DNA of 64,000 bases, from contig JBQTIR010000005.1 of the NCBI GenBank assembly GCA_052387905.1, forward strand, positions 286,919 to 350,918, given 5' to 3'. Below the pieces are notes generated by a model. That model was not told where the DNA came from. It made no database searches and saw only the letters and a program-made list of their open reading frames with translations. The position numbers and the translations under genes are program-made. Shown here piece by piece: positions 7,972-17,159 of this stretch (positions are counted from its first letter, which is position 1; the number at the start of each line of letters is the position of its first letter). This stretch comes from JBQTII01 sp052387905. Lineage in GTDB: Bacteria; Actinomycetota; Actinomycetes; Sporichthyales; Sporichthyaceae.

Positions 7972-8289
7972 GGCGAAGGTCTATCGGCAAGCACCGACAG
8001 TCTGGGGCGGGCAAGGTCGAGGGAACACACTCTCGGGTGTCGCAGGCGTGAGGTCTGGTCTGTTTCCACGAGCTCGGGGCGCAGACTCTAAATTCGCCGG
8101 GTGAAGACGTTGCGGCCAGCGTGAACTCATCGAGGCCGCCCACCTGGGTCCAACCGGACCACCGGTACCAGGTGAACTTCATCGGCTTCTGACGGCGCTC
8201 GGACGCACGGCCCCCACCCGTCGGAAGCGAGAGCATCTCGGTTTTGTCAGACCCCGCCAGTACAACGGAGGCAGACCAAAGGGGGTCAC
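7972..8289. other. Intergenic region with a possible gene fragment
   Basis: About 320 bases without an intact gene. On the minus strand from 8182, a frame begins MKFTWYRWSGWTQVGGLDEF with strong third-position GC for roughly 25 codons and then loses coding character near 8100. It lacks a Shine-Dalgarno site. It may be the start of a gene broken by recombination. Nothing else is recognisable. Confidence 0.25.
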
Positions 8290-9240
8290 ATGCCGAACAC
8301 CTCGGTTCGCGTCGAGCACAACCAGCTGGTGCTGGGTCCGGTACGCGTCAACTTCCAGCGCACGCTGCGCATCCCGGAGACCGGGCTGCACCCGCTCCCG
8401 CCCGGCCTCGGGTCGTTCCCGCTGCGCCGCGTTGAGGACTATCCGGACACCGCGCCGGCCGAGTGGCTCGAGCGCGGCGGCGTCATGCTGCCCGTTTACC
8501 AGCGCGAGGCGATGTGGCTCTTACTCGGCGCCGACGAGCCGGCCGCGCTGCAGGTCGGCATCGGCAAGGTCTGCGCCGTCAGCGGAAAGACCTGGCGCGA
8601 GCGGCTGACCAGGAAGAAGCAGAACTACCTCGCCTTGCCGGAGCAGCCCTGGCTGGACGGTATCAACGCCGGCGAGGGCTTCATCCGCCAGTTCGTCGCC
8701 GTCCCACTCGGACTCGGCGCCACCGTAGAGGGTCAGGTCACCGGCCAGGAGCGCCACGGCGGGGTTCAGCTGCGGGCGGTCGGGGCGACGGCAGAGGTGC
8801 TACGTCAGTGGCGGGCTCGACCGCCGGTTGTCACGCCCGAGTGTTACGACCTGGGCTGCGGGGCCCCGGACATGGGCCTGGGTGCCGGCGGCCGGATGCG
8901 GCAGGAGATCTACGCCGACAAGCGGGTGCTCAGCGATTACGACGAGGACCGGTCGTGGCGGGTCTTCGTCCACCTGTGTTCGGCCGCGCAGTGGACCGCG
9001 ATCACCGGTGAGGCCGCGCCCTCCAGCCCCGTCGACCGCGACGCCTACGTCGCCGCCGGGCTGCCATGGTTCGACTACTACGACGCGGACCAGGTTGATC
9101 TGGCGCCGAGTGAGACCCTCGCGACGGTGAAGTCGGTGGGGGAGTTCGTCGGTAAGGACGGCCCGTTCGTTCCAGTCGATCCGGCCACGGTGGTTTCGCT
9201 CAAGCACCAGGGCGGGGACCTCGTCTCCCCCGGTGACTGA
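8290..9240 (+). CDS. Conserved protein of unknown function (integral-membrane-protein-like annotation in relatives)
   Basis: 316 aa, no signal peptide and no clear membrane segment. Recognisable conserved blocks are LPVYQREAMWLLLG, ALQVGIGKVCAVSGK (residues about 95-106), QPWLDGINAGEGFIRQFVA, PLGLGATVEGQVTG and DLGCGAPDMGLGAGGRMRQ. This set of motifs recurs in unnamed proteins of bacteria, and to my knowledge carries no assigned activity. The RQFVAxPLG and VEGQxTG motifs are the likely functional core. The gene is monocistronic or followed at 72 bases by the next small gene. Confidence 0.7.
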   Translation: MPNTSVRVEHNQLVLGPVRVNFQRTLRIPETGLHPLPPGLGSFPLRRVEDYPDTAPAEWLERGGVMLPVYQREAMWLLLGADEPAALQVGIGKVCAVSGKTWRERLTRKKQNYLALPEQPWLDGINAGEGFIRQFVAVPLGLGATVEGQVTGQERHGGVQLRAVGATAEVLRQWRARPPVVTPECYDLGCGAPDMGLGAGGRMRQEIYADKRVLSDYDEDRSWRVFVHLCSAAQWTAITGEAAPSSPVDRDAYVAAGLPWFDYYDADQVDLAPSETLATVKSVGEFVGKDGPFVPVDPATVVSLKHQGGDLVSPGD

Positions 9241-9311
9241 TAGTCAGCGCAGTGACGCTGAATCATCGCCACTCCAGCTCGCCGACGACCTACGTTCGGA
9301 GCTGAGGGGTC

Positions 9312-9521
9312 ATGACGGAGAACCCATGCCGCGCCCCGGGGAATACGACGGGCCCCGAGGGCGCGGAGGAGCAGGTGGACCCTGACGACACCACGCCGTT
9401 CACTGCCGAAGACCTGGTCGAGGCGGTGTCCGCCGTGGCGCGCGGATCGCATCTGTCGGCCTGGGGCGCTGCGGTGCTGACGGCGCTCCACCGACTGATC
9501 GATGAACGGCCCGGGTCCTAG
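9312..9521 (+). CDS. Small acidic hypothetical protein
   Basis: 69 aa, with GAGGGG shortly before the ATG. The N-terminal half is polar; residues 30-66 (FTAEDLVEAVSAVARGSHLS, then LTALHRLIDERP) are predicted helical with strong coding bias. No family recognised. Its 3' end overlaps the convergent gene at 9518 by four bases. Confidence 0.55.
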   Translation: MTENPCRAPGNTTGPEGAEEQVDPDDTTPFTAEDLVEAVSAVARGSHLSAWGAAVLTALHRLIDERPGS

Positions 9522-9940
9522 CCGCACCCGCAGCTCCCGTTGTGGGCGCGGGCAAGAAAGCAGACCGGGCAGACACCGTTATCGATACTCGGGACGTCGT
9601 TGCGTACGCCGCCTCCCCAGTGCCCGTGCGCCGGGTGGGTAATCCCCCATTGGCCACGGCTGCGCCCACTGGGCCAGATGTCGTCCTCGGCCAGGACCGG
9701 TAACCAATCGCCGAGGGCGTCGACCACCTCGGCACGAGAGCGAAAACCGTTGGTCCACCCGGAATGGATGTTGAGCGCGGGCGCGCCGTCGCGGCGTTCG
9801 GCCTTGATGTAGCCCGATGTCCCGACGTAGCGCACGATTCCGATGCCGTCGGTGATCTTGCGGATCACCCCGTGGTTCTCCGGGGGAATCCCATGGGCGG
9901 CGAGGGCCTCGTCGAGGGTCGCGAATTCGCGTGCGGTCAT
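9518..9940 (-). CDS. Hypothetical protein with C-terminal cysteine cluster
   Basis: 140 aa. The start ATG overlaps the stop of the upstream gene as ATGA, indicating translational coupling. The body is a mixed alpha/beta domain (TLDEALAAHGIPPENHG, IVRYVGTSGYIKAERRDG). The C-terminus ends CPVCFLARAHNGSCGCG: a CxxC pair plus CGC that could bind zinc, and residues 105-118 carry three His. No family is recognised. Together with the upstream gene it forms a two-gene operon of unknown function. Confidence 0.6.
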   Translation of the reverse strand: MTAREFATLDEALAAHGIPPENHGVIRKITDGIGIVRYVGTSGYIKAERRDGAPALNIHSGWTNGFRSRAEVVDALGDWLPVLAEDDIWPSGRSRGQWGITHPAHGHWGGGVRNDVPSIDNGVCPVCFLARAHNGSCGCG

Positions 9941-10479
9941 GACAAAGCACCTGCCCGGACCTGCCTCCAGCGTCGAGCCATCTCCGCAGTGATTGCCCAC
10001 CACACCTCGCCACCGTTCGCGGGGAGGTCCCCACCTCCGGGGCATAACGGCCAGAAGTGATCGCCATGATGATCTCGGGGCACGTTGGGGAAGTTTGCTT
10101 TGAGGTGCCGACTGATCTTGCGCGGGGCATCGCGCCACTCATTGATTTCCATGCCGGCGAGCTGCGCAACCTTTGATGTTGGTAGCCAGATCTCGCCCTT
10201 CTCGCGTGCCTGGGTGCACACGTCCATGGCGCGGGTCCACCGCGCGGTGGTGAGGGTGAGTCCCCGCGCCAGCGTGGCCAGGTCCTCGAGACTCCAGGGG
10301 TCGCGTCGTGCGAGCTTCTCCTCCTCTTGGTCAGCTGCGAGGTTGCCCGCGACCTCGGGTGAGGTGGTGATGACGTGGCGCACTCCTTCGTCCCCGCGGG
10401 CGGTCTCGCGCTGGGCAATCAATGCGGTGATCTCGGCGTAGTCCTCGATCCGAACGAGGAGCGGGAGCCACTTACTCAT
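9937..10479 (-). CDS. Hypothetical helical protein, first gene of a coupled pair
   Basis: 180 aa beginning MSKWLPLLVRIEDYAEITAL. Mostly helical; residues about 70-115 (LEDLATLARGLTLTTARWTRA, then WLPTSKVAQLAGMEINEWRD) could include a helix-turn-helix, followed by APRKISRHLKANFPN, as in small DNA-binding proteins. This is inference only. It lies 470 bases upstream of, and divergent from, the PLD-helicase gene, so a regulatory or accessory link to that gene is possible. Confidence 0.6.
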   Translation of the reverse strand: MSKWLPLLVRIEDYAEITALIAQRETARGDEGVRHVITTSPEVAGNLAADQEEEKLARRDPWSLEDLATLARGLTLTTARWTRAMDVCTQAREKGEIWLPTSKVAQLAGMEINEWRDAPRKISRHLKANFPNVPRDHHGDHFWPLCPGGGDLPANGGEVWWAITAEMARRWRQVRAGALS

Positions 10480-10663
10480 GAATTCTCCGATGGGATTGGC
10501 TGTCCACAGAGAATCCCATTAGCAGTGCACTGTCAGACTATCCGGGGATGTGAGGCTCTGACGCCCCGGTGCAGCACGGCTGGCCGGGCGTGCACGCCGA
10601 GGACCTCGCCGAGCTCGCCTCGATCATTGGCACCCGCAATCCGCCCCGGTATGACGCCCGCAC

Positions 10664-10900
10664 CTGCGCTTCGTCCTTGCCGGCACCGGCGCCCTGCTGG
10701 AGGAGTTGCAGGTGTAGGCAAGACGGTGCTGCTGCACTGCGTCCACGCCCAGAGCCGCACGCCCACCCTCGCCGCCCTCTACGGCGCCCGCCGCACCGGC
10801 CGCAGCGCCGCCGAGACACTCACCGACGTGCTCCGCGCACGGCCGACCGCCGACCCCAACTCACCGGCACTTGGTGACGTGGACTACTGGACTGTCGGTT
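10664..10900 (+). pseudogene. Protein-phosphatase remnant (dual-specificity/tyrosine type), frameshifted
   Basis: One frame (from 10664) reads LRFVLAGTGALLEELQV and stops at 10715. The adjacent frame then continues GKTVLLHCVHAQSRTPTLAA, LYGARRTG and EALTDVLRA-like residues. Joined, this is the active-site end of a dual-specificity protein phosphatase, with the P-loop HCxxxxxRT. The break between frames and the missing N-terminus show it is not functional unless this is a sequencing error. The upstream 10569-10660 stretch (AEDLAELASIIGTRNPPR in a third frame) also looks like former coding sequence. Confidence 0.55.
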
Positions 10901-10949
10901 CCTGCGTGGCGGGGTTCCCGATCGCCCTGATCCGGGGCAGGGTCGGGTC

Positions 10950-13900
10950 GTGAACCTGGAGCACGGTCTTTACGAAGCCCTCATCACCGAACGGCTTCGC
11001 GATCGAGTCGCCGACTTGCGCCAAGGCGAAGTCCACATCGAGGTCGACGCGATCGCCGACGCCGAGCTCTCCCGGCTGCTCGGCCGTCACCTCGGCGACG
11101 TGGTGGCCGCTCGACTCCGCGGGATCGACGGGGTCGAGGCGACGCGCTTGGTCAACGAGATCCTGCGAAGCGTCTCTGGGCTGGAGGCAGATTCCGTCCC
11201 GGAACCGGCGCAGCTACTGCGTGGGGTTGCGCGAGCGATGCCCGGCGGCCCCCGGACCCTTCTGCGCCCTGAGATCCCGCTCGATCAGTCGGACCTGCTC
11301 GTCAACGGGCGGGACGAGCCCAACCTCTCCCGCGCGATTAAGGGCGAGATTCCGTCGGCGGATCGCATCGACATCCTGCTGGCGTTCATCCGGTGGAGCG
11401 GGTTGCGCCTCTTCGGCGCGGAGCTCAAGGCGGCGATCGAACGCGGCGTCGAGGTTAGGGTTCTCACCACGACCTACCTTGGCTCCACAGAACGACGGGC
11501 GCTGGACTACCTCACGGGCATCGGTGCCAAGGTCGCGGTGAGCTACGACAGCCGCTCGACCAGGCTGCACGCCAAGGCGTGGCTTTTCACCCGCAAGACC
11601 GGCTATCACACCGCGTACGTCGGCTCGTCCAATCTCTCCATTGCCGCGATGGTGGAGGGCCAGGAGTGGAACGTGCGCATCTCCAGTGTGGAGACACCGC
11701 ACCTGGTTGAGAAGTTCCGCGCCACGATTGAGTCCTACTGGGCTGACCGGTTCCACGGCTTCGAGCCCTACGACTCGGAGCTCGACGCCGAGCGATTCGA
11801 CGAAGCCGTGCAGGCGGCCGGCGGTTCAGCCCAGTCGCTCACTTTCGTCGTCTCGGGCCTCGACGTCCGGCCTTATCCGTTCCAGCAGGAGATCCTCGAA
11901 GCTCTCGCCGTCGAGCGTGAGGTCCACGATCGCTGGCGCAACCTCGTCGTCGCTGCTACCGGGACGGGCAAGACCGTCATCGCCGCCCTCGACTATCGGC
12001 GGCTCCGGAGGTCGGCTCGTTTTGGTGACGATCCCTCACTGTTGTTCGTCGCCCACCGGCGCGAAATCCTGGAGCAGAGCGTGCGGACGTTCGCCACGGT
12101 TCTCGGGGACGGGTCCTTCGGCGAGTTGTACGCCGGTGGCGCCAAACCCCAGCAATGGCGCCACGTGTTCGCCTCGGTGCAGTCGCTTGCACAGGGCGGG
12201 CTGGAGAAGTTCGAGCCCGACGCGTTCGACATCGTCATCGTCGACGAGTTCCACCACAGCGAAGCCGCGACCTATACCCGGTTGCTTCGGCATCTCCAAC
12301 CCAAGTTGCTCCTTGGGCTCACGGCCACGCCGGAGCGCGCAGACGGCAAGGACGTCACCCATTGGTTTGACGGGCACATCGCCGCCGAGCTTCGCCTCTG
12401 GGAAGCGCTCGAGCGCGACCTGCTCTGCCCCTTTCACTACTTCGGCGTGCACGACCTCACCAGGCTCGATGCCGTCGAATGGCGCGCCGGCCGCTACGAC
12501 ATGAAGCAGCTAGACAGCCTGATCACCGGCGACAGCGTGCGGGCCCGGATCGCGTTGAATTCCGTCCGCGACAAGGTGCCCGACCCGCACCGTATGCGCG
12601 CGCTGGGTTTCTGCGTGAGCCGCGCGCACGCGCACTTCATGGCACGGTTCTTCCATGAAGCGGGCCTTCAGTCGGTTGCGGTCGACTCGGATACTTGCGC
12701 GGCCGATCGTGACGAAGCGTTGCGCCGTCTCAAAGCCCGCGAGATCAACGCCGTCTTCACGGTCGACCTGTTTAACGAGGGCGTGGATATCCCTGAGATC
12801 GACACCGTGCTGATGCTACGGCCAACGGAGAGCGCCACCGTTTTCTTGCAGCAGCTCGGGCGAGGCCTGCGTCGGTCCGAGGGCAAGGACGTGCTCACGG
12901 TGATCGATCTCGTGGGCTTCCAACACAAGCGGTTCCGCTTCGACCTGCGCTATCGCGCGCTCACCGGCGCCAGCAGCACTGGTGTGGAGGATGCCGTAGA
13001 GCACGGCTTCCCCTACCTGCCGCCTGGTTGTCATATTGAGCTCGACCGCCAGGCCCAAGCCGCGGTACTGCAGAACCTGCGCGAGCAGCTCACGCCTAAC
13101 GCGACCGCGCTGGCGCGGGATGTCGCCTCCTACGGTGATGTGCCGATGTGGCGGTACCTGGCCGAATCAGGACGCGAGCTGCCGGAGCTGTACGCCGGCA
13201 AGGACCGTTGCTGGACAACGCTTCGACGACGGGCAAGCCTGCCGACCCTGCCGGCGGGAGCGGGCGAGGACGCACTGCTGCGACGGATGTCGGCGCTACT
13301 CGCCGTCGACGACATGGAGCGCATCCGCGCCTACCGGGCGCTGCTGGCCGGCGAGGTCAGGGTGGCGGACAGCGCCAGCGAGCGTGAACTGCGGTTAGCG
13401 CGGATGCTGTTCTTCACTCTCTGGCCGGGGGGCGGTGACTTCCCCTCCTACGACGCAGGCTTCGACAAGCTGCGCTCGCAACACCCGGCCGTCTGCGTGG
13501 AAGCGCTGGAACTGCTGGAGCTGGCCACCGAGCGGATCGCCCACGTACCGCTGCAGCTCGTCGAGGAAGCGTTCGCGGACGTCCCGCTGCAGATGCACGC
13601 GCGCTACTCCAGGGAGGAGATGCTGGCCGGCGTAGGTGCTGTCCGCCTTGACGGGGCGAAGCCCAACGTCGACCGATCGGGTGTGCGCTGGGTGGAGGCC
13701 GTGAACGCCGACGTCGTGAACGCCACCGTGCAGAAGAACGAGACCGATTACTCCCCGAGCACGATGTACCGCGACTACGCGATGTCCCCGTCGCTGATGC
13801 ACTGGGAATCGCAGTCGACGACGAGCTTGGAATCACCAACCGGTCAGCGCTACGTCCAGCACCGTGAGCGCGGCTCGCACGTGCTGTTGTTCGTCCGCGA

Positions 13901-14057
13901 GACCCAGACGAACGAGACCGGCAGCACGCCATACTTGTTCCTCGGCCCGGCCAGCCACGTCAGTCACGAGGGCAGTCGGCCGATCGCGATCGTATGGCGG
14001 CTCGCCCACGACATGCCTGTGGACTTTTACCATGGCGTCCGTTTGCTGTCGGCCTAG
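10950..14057 (+). CDS. PLD-nuclease / SF2 helicase / DUF3427 protein
   Basis: 1035 aa. The GTG start fits the family N-terminus (LYEALITERL). Residues about 130-280 are a phospholipase-D-type nuclease domain: LHAKAWLF near 205 supplies HxK and VGSSNLS the second half of the motif. Residues about 310-700 are a superfamily 2 helicase: ATGTGKT (about 336), DEFHH (about 431), LTATPER (about 458) and QQLGRGLRRSEG (about 633). The C-terminal 300 residues are DUF3427. Proteins of this architecture occur in defence islands and are thought to unwind and cut nucleic acid. The nearest candidates for partners are the unknown pair at 9518-10479 and the broken phosphatase just upstream. Confidence 0.85.
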   Translation: MNLEHGLYEALITERLRDRVADLRQGEVHIEVDAIADAELSRLLGRHLGDVVAARLRGIDGVEATRLVNEILRSVSGLEADSVPEPAQLLRGVARAMPGGPRTLLRPEIPLDQSDLLVNGRDEPNLSRAIKGEIPSADRIDILLAFIRWSGLRLFGAELKAAIERGVEVRVLTTTYLGSTERRALDYLTGIGAKVAVSYDSRSTRLHAKAWLFTRKTGYHTAYVGSSNLSIAAMVEGQEWNVRISSVETPHLVEKFRATIESYWADRFHGFEPYDSELDAERFDEAVQAAGGSAQSLTFVVSGLDVRPYPFQQEILEALAVEREVHDRWRNLVVAATGTGKTVIAALDYRRLRRSARFGDDPSLLFVAHRREILEQSVRTFATVLGDGSFGELYAGGAKPQQWRHVFASVQSLAQGGLEKFEPDAFDIVIVDEFHHSEAATYTRLLRHLQPKLLLGLTATPERADGKDVTHWFDGHIAAELRLWEALERDLLCPFHYFGVHDLTRLDAVEWRAGRYDMKQLDSLITGDSVRARIALNSVRDKVPDPHRMRALGFCVSRAHAHFMARFFHEAGLQSVAVDSDTCAADRDEALRRLKAREINAVFTVDLFNEGVDIPEIDTVLMLRPTESATVFLQQLGRGLRRSEGKDVLTVIDLVGFQHKRFRFDLRYRALTGASSTGVEDAVEHGFPYLPPGCHIELDRQAQAAVLQNLREQLTPNATALARDVASYGDVPMWRYLAESGRELPELYAGKDRCWTTLRRRASLPTLPAGAGEDALLRRMSALLAVDDMERIRAYRALLAGEVRVADSASERELRLARMLFFTLWPGGGDFPSYDAGFDKLRSQHPAVCVEALELLELATERIAHVPLQLVEEAFADVPLQMHARYSREEMLAGVGAVRLDGAKPNVDRSGVRWVEAVNADVVNATVQKNETDYSPSTMYRDYAMSPSLMHWESQSTTSLESPTGQRYVQHRERGSHVLLFVRETQTNETGSTPYLFLGPASHVSHEGSRPIAIVWRLAHDMPVDFYHGVRLLSA

Positions 14058-14192
14058 TGGAGGTGATGCTTCGGCGGGCGAGCGTTCCCGGACCGCCAGG
14101 TACCGGTCATCGGTGGTGACCGCGGTCGTGGCCGTTCTGGTGGTGGATGCCCCGCCGACGGAGCAGAGGCGCCGCCCGACTTACGCCGGCTC

Positions 14193-14375
14193 TCACATGT
14201 TCTTGCGCTCGCACTCGAGCATCTTCACCGGGAATCCGGTCTTCTTCGCGACGTGCTCGCACGCGTAGCCCTGGGCGAGCAGGTCGACGGCCTGCTCCCA
14301 CGTGACGCCCAGCGGCGCCTCGGCCTTGATGTTGCGCACCTCGACCGGATTCTTCGACTTCTTGATCGGTGTCAC
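14193..14375 (-). CDS. Small basic hypothetical protein
   Basis: 60 aa from a GTG start. The sequence PIKKSKNPVEVRNIKAEAPL is followed by WEQAVDLLAQGYACEHVAKKTGFPVKMLECERKNM, in which AVDLLAQGYACEHVAKKTGFP has the spacing of a short helix-turn-helix. Coding bias is good, but no clear ribosome-binding site precedes the GTG; a leaderless start is possible. It is not related to a known family that I can name. Confidence 0.55.
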   Translation of the reverse strand: MTPIKKSKNPVEVRNIKAEAPLGVTWEQAVDLLAQGYACEHVAKKTGFPVKMLECERKNM

Positions 14376-14500
14376 GCCCGACAGGTTACGCCGCGAACGG
14401 CGTCGGGGCCGCCGGATGCCGAGCGGCCGGGCGCCCTGGACTAAGCGTCGAGGCCGCACGCTCCTCTGTTCACCTGGCTGGATCTCGTTAGCCTTGCTCG

Positions 14501-16327
14501 GTGCCCAAGAAGCGCCCGCGCCCACGCAAGCCGTGCAAGGCCGGCCGCCCCGGCTCCGACCGCGGGCGTGAGCCGGAGCTGATGACGTCGATCCTCCGCG
14601 CGCTGCGCGAGCCACACCCGCTGGAGCTGCTCGCCCTCGTCAGCGGACTGTGGGCGGTGGGCGACCCGCGACGGCGCGATCCGTTCCAGGAGCACGCGCC
14701 GGTGATCTCGCGCGAGGAGCTCGTCGACAGCTTCCTGGCCATCGACCGGATCGAGACCACCGCCGCCCTCGCCGTGCTGGCCGCTTTCACCACCGACGAG
14801 CTGCAGCGGGCGCGGATCCGCCGTGAGCTCGCGGTGCGTCGCCAGCCGCTGCCGACGTGGCTGAGCGCCCTCGATCGGACCGGCGCACCCGCGGGCGTCG
14901 ACCTCGTCGAGCACGTCCTCGGCGACGGTGACGACTACCTGATCGACGTCAGCGTCGGGGGACAACCGCTGACCGCGATCATCTACGTCGACCACAACAT
15001 GGGCACCGTGGTCAAGGACGCCTTCGTCGTCCCCGCACCGCGCGCGGAGGTGGCCGCCCTGATCCACAAGGCCGCCGACGACGGCCCGGACACCACCGTC
15101 ACCGCGACCGACCCCGCCGATGCCCGGGCCCGAATCAGTGCGGCGATCGAGCACGGCGCGATGATCTTCCCCCCGCTGGAGAGCGAGAGCTGGCCCGCCG
15201 CGCGCCCACTGGTCGAGTGGATCCTCGCGATGTTGCCGGCCGGCGGCACGGACTACCCGCGCACCGCCTGGACCGACGCGCAACGGGCCCGCCTCGCGCG
15301 CCAGGTGCTCGCCTCTCCCTACGCGAGCGGGCTCGGCACCGCGGCGCACCGCGACATGCTCGAGTCGATCCTGTGGTTCGGCACCGACTACGGCCCCGGC
15401 GATCCGCTGCGCTGGAGCGCGGTGGCAGTGGAGCTGGTGCTGCTGGACTGGATCCCGCGCAAGATCAGGGATCGCCCGGCCCGCCTCGCCGTCGCCCCCG
15501 CGGTGCTGCGTGCACTGGTCCGCTATGCGCACGCCGAGCGCGGCATCCGCTCCGTCCTCACCGACGAGGTCCTCGCGGCGATCGACGTGTACGAGCCCGG
15601 CTACCAGGAAGCGATCCGCACCCCGCGCCTGCACGGCGCCGAGGCGTTGCTGGCGAGGATGGGGGCGCTGAACCCTGCGGTCGAGGCGCAGCTGCTGGGT
15701 CACGCCGAGGACGACCTCGACGACCTCGACGATCTCGACGACCAGCAGCTCCTCGCGGAGATCATGCTCGACGGGCTCGAGCGCGCGGTGGGTGGTCGGG
15801 CCGCCCTGGACGCCCTGAGCGCGGACCCGCTACCGGAGGAGGATTTCGCCTGGGCCGCCGTACCCGCCGACATCCACGACCGGGTGCGCGAGGTGCTGGA
15901 GTGGACCGACCGGTGCTGCCTGGATCTGCTCGACGGCGAGTACGCCACGGCCGCGCGACGGGTACTCGCTGACGCAGCGTCAGCCGACCCCGGCATCTTC
16001 CGCCGCAAGGGACGCGCCGAGACCTCCGCGGCAGCAATCTGCTGGATGGTGGCGAAGGCCAACGGAGTGTTCGACAACTGGCGATACGACCCCGCCCGGC
16101 CCGTGCTGAAACTGGATCAGGTCAAGGACCTGGCAGCGTATTTCGGGCTCGGCTCCGCGAGCCACTCCCAGCGCGCCCAGGTGTTCCAGCGCGCGATCGG
16201 CGTCGACCCCTATCACCAGTACGGCCGCATGGACCTGGGCTCGCCGCGTTACCTCACCGCCCACCGTCGCGCCCGACTCATCGAACTACGCGATCGCTAC
16301 CGCGAGAACGAGCGCCCGAGGGCGTAG
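14501..16327 (+). CDS. DUF6398-domain protein
   Basis: 608 aa from GTG. A basic N-terminus (KKRPRPRKPCKAGRPG) resembles the SEC-C-linked proteins of similar genes but lacks the full metal-binding motif. The C-terminal 150 residues (LLDGEYATAARRVLADAASA, DPGIFRRKGRAETSAAAICW, MVAKANG) match DUF6398, which often sits in large plasmid- or island-borne proteins. Residues about 405-415 are a repeated DDLDDLDD tract. Function unknown; helical throughout, no signal peptide. It is separate from the helicase gene by about 440 bases. Confidence 0.7.
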   Translation: MPKKRPRPRKPCKAGRPGSDRGREPELMTSILRALREPHPLELLALVSGLWAVGDPRRRDPFQEHAPVISREELVDSFLAIDRIETTAALAVLAAFTTDELQRARIRRELAVRRQPLPTWLSALDRTGAPAGVDLVEHVLGDGDDYLIDVSVGGQPLTAIIYVDHNMGTVVKDAFVVPAPRAEVAALIHKAADDGPDTTVTATDPADARARISAAIEHGAMIFPPLESESWPAARPLVEWILAMLPAGGTDYPRTAWTDAQRARLARQVLASPYASGLGTAAHRDMLESILWFGTDYGPGDPLRWSAVAVELVLLDWIPRKIRDRPARLAVAPAVLRALVRYAHAERGIRSVLTDEVLAAIDVYEPGYQEAIRTPRLHGAEALLARMGALNPAVEAQLLGHAEDDLDDLDDLDDQQLLAEIMLDGLERAVGGRAALDALSADPLPEEDFAWAAVPADIHDRVREVLEWTDRCCLDLLDGEYATAARRVLADAASADPGIFRRKGRAETSAAAICWMVAKANGVFDNWRYDPARPVLKLDQVKDLAAYFGLGSASHSQRAQVFQRAIGVDPYHQYGRMDLGSPRYLTAHRRARLIELRDRYRENERPRA

Positions 16328-16360
16328 CGAGTGCTTCTTTCCCGGGCGATTCCGGACACC

Positions 16361-16939
16361 TCAGGTAGGGCGCCGTCCGTCCAGCAGCCGAGCGGGACAG
16401 ATCGTCAGCGGGAACGGGCGCTGCACCGTCACCGACTCTTCGCCCGCTGCCGACGCGACGAGCTGGTAGGCCCCGGTCTCGTCGAGTTCGCGGACCTCGA
16501 TGGTTCCCGGCTCCACCGGATTCAGCAGCCAGTAGGAGACGACGCCGAGGCGCGCATAGTGATCCAGCTTGGTGTTGCGGTCGTGCAGCCGCGTGCTGCG
16601 GGAGAGCACCTCCACCGCCAGCGCCGGGCCTACCGGCAGGAACTTCTCGGTGAGTTCAGCGAACTGCGCGACGATGACATCGGGATGTACTTCGTCGAGT
16701 GTCGACGTCCGCACCGCGAAGGGCGCGATCAGGACGCGCAGGTGCGGCGGGCAGGACGCATGTAGCTGTCGGTAAATGGCCCCGGCCATCTCCTGGTGCG
16801 ACCAGGTGGGCGCGGGGCTCACCAGCAGGGTCCCGTCGATGAGCTCATAGCGCCGGCCGTCATCGGGCATCGTCTCCAGGTCTGCCACGGTGAACGGGCG
16901 ACCTTCGGCGAGTCCGAGCTGATCGGTCATGGTCCCCAT
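16361..16939 (-). CDS. Uma2 family endonuclease-like protein
   Basis: 192 aa; the ATG at 16939 has a GGAGGGGG site right before it. The family core is clear: FTVADLETMPDDGRRYELIDG, LLVSPAPTWSHQ, VHPDVIVAQFAE, AVEVLSRSTRLHDRNTKLDHYARLGV and SYWLLNP. This is the Uma2 (DUF820) PD-(D/E)XK-like fold, with the catalytic set D (HPDV), E (AVEV) and K (TKLDHY). Uma2 proteins are common in actinobacteria and cyanobacteria, and their cellular role is unknown, so endonuclease activity is only a fold-based expectation. Confidence 0.85.
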   Translation of the reverse strand: MGTMTDQLGLAEGRPFTVADLETMPDDGRRYELIDGTLLVSPAPTWSHQEMAGAIYRQLHASCPPHLRVLIAPFAVRTSTLDEVHPDVIVAQFAELTEKFLPVGPALAVEVLSRSTRLHDRNTKLDHYARLGVVSYWLLNPVEPGTIEVRELDETGAYQLVASAAGEESVTVQRPFPLTICPARLLDGRRPT

Positions 16940-17030
16940 GGTCCCCCTCCCCTTCTCATCTGGCCACCCTGCTGGGCGCTCCGCCGTCGGCCAACGGCCG
17001 GCGGAGGATCTGTGGAGAATTTCCCTGTGA

Positions 17031-17159
17031 TGGGCCCGCGCCCTCGCCGAGGAGAGCTGGGCGGACTGCTCCGACCGGCCCGGGGAGTACGAGGTGGTTG
17101 AACGGACCGGCGTGGACATCGACGCCCTTGCCCGCACCCTGTGCTGGCAACCGGGCTGA
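17031..17159 (+). pseudogene. C-terminal gene fragment of unknown family
   Basis: After an in-frame stop at 17028 the frame reads WARALAEESWADCSDRPGEY, then EVVERTGVDIDALARTLCWQPG and a stop, with strong coding bias but no start codon. It is probably the tail of a lost gene. The rest of the 430-base gap between the Uma2 gene and the Asp23 cluster (16940-17372) shows nothing recognisable; it must contain the promoter of the cluster. Confidence 0.3.

Noticed and set aside
14441..15703. 420-codon minus-strand open frame opposite the DUF6398 gene.
   Set aside because: Gly/Arg/His-rich shadow without motif; the opposite strand has a recognised domain.
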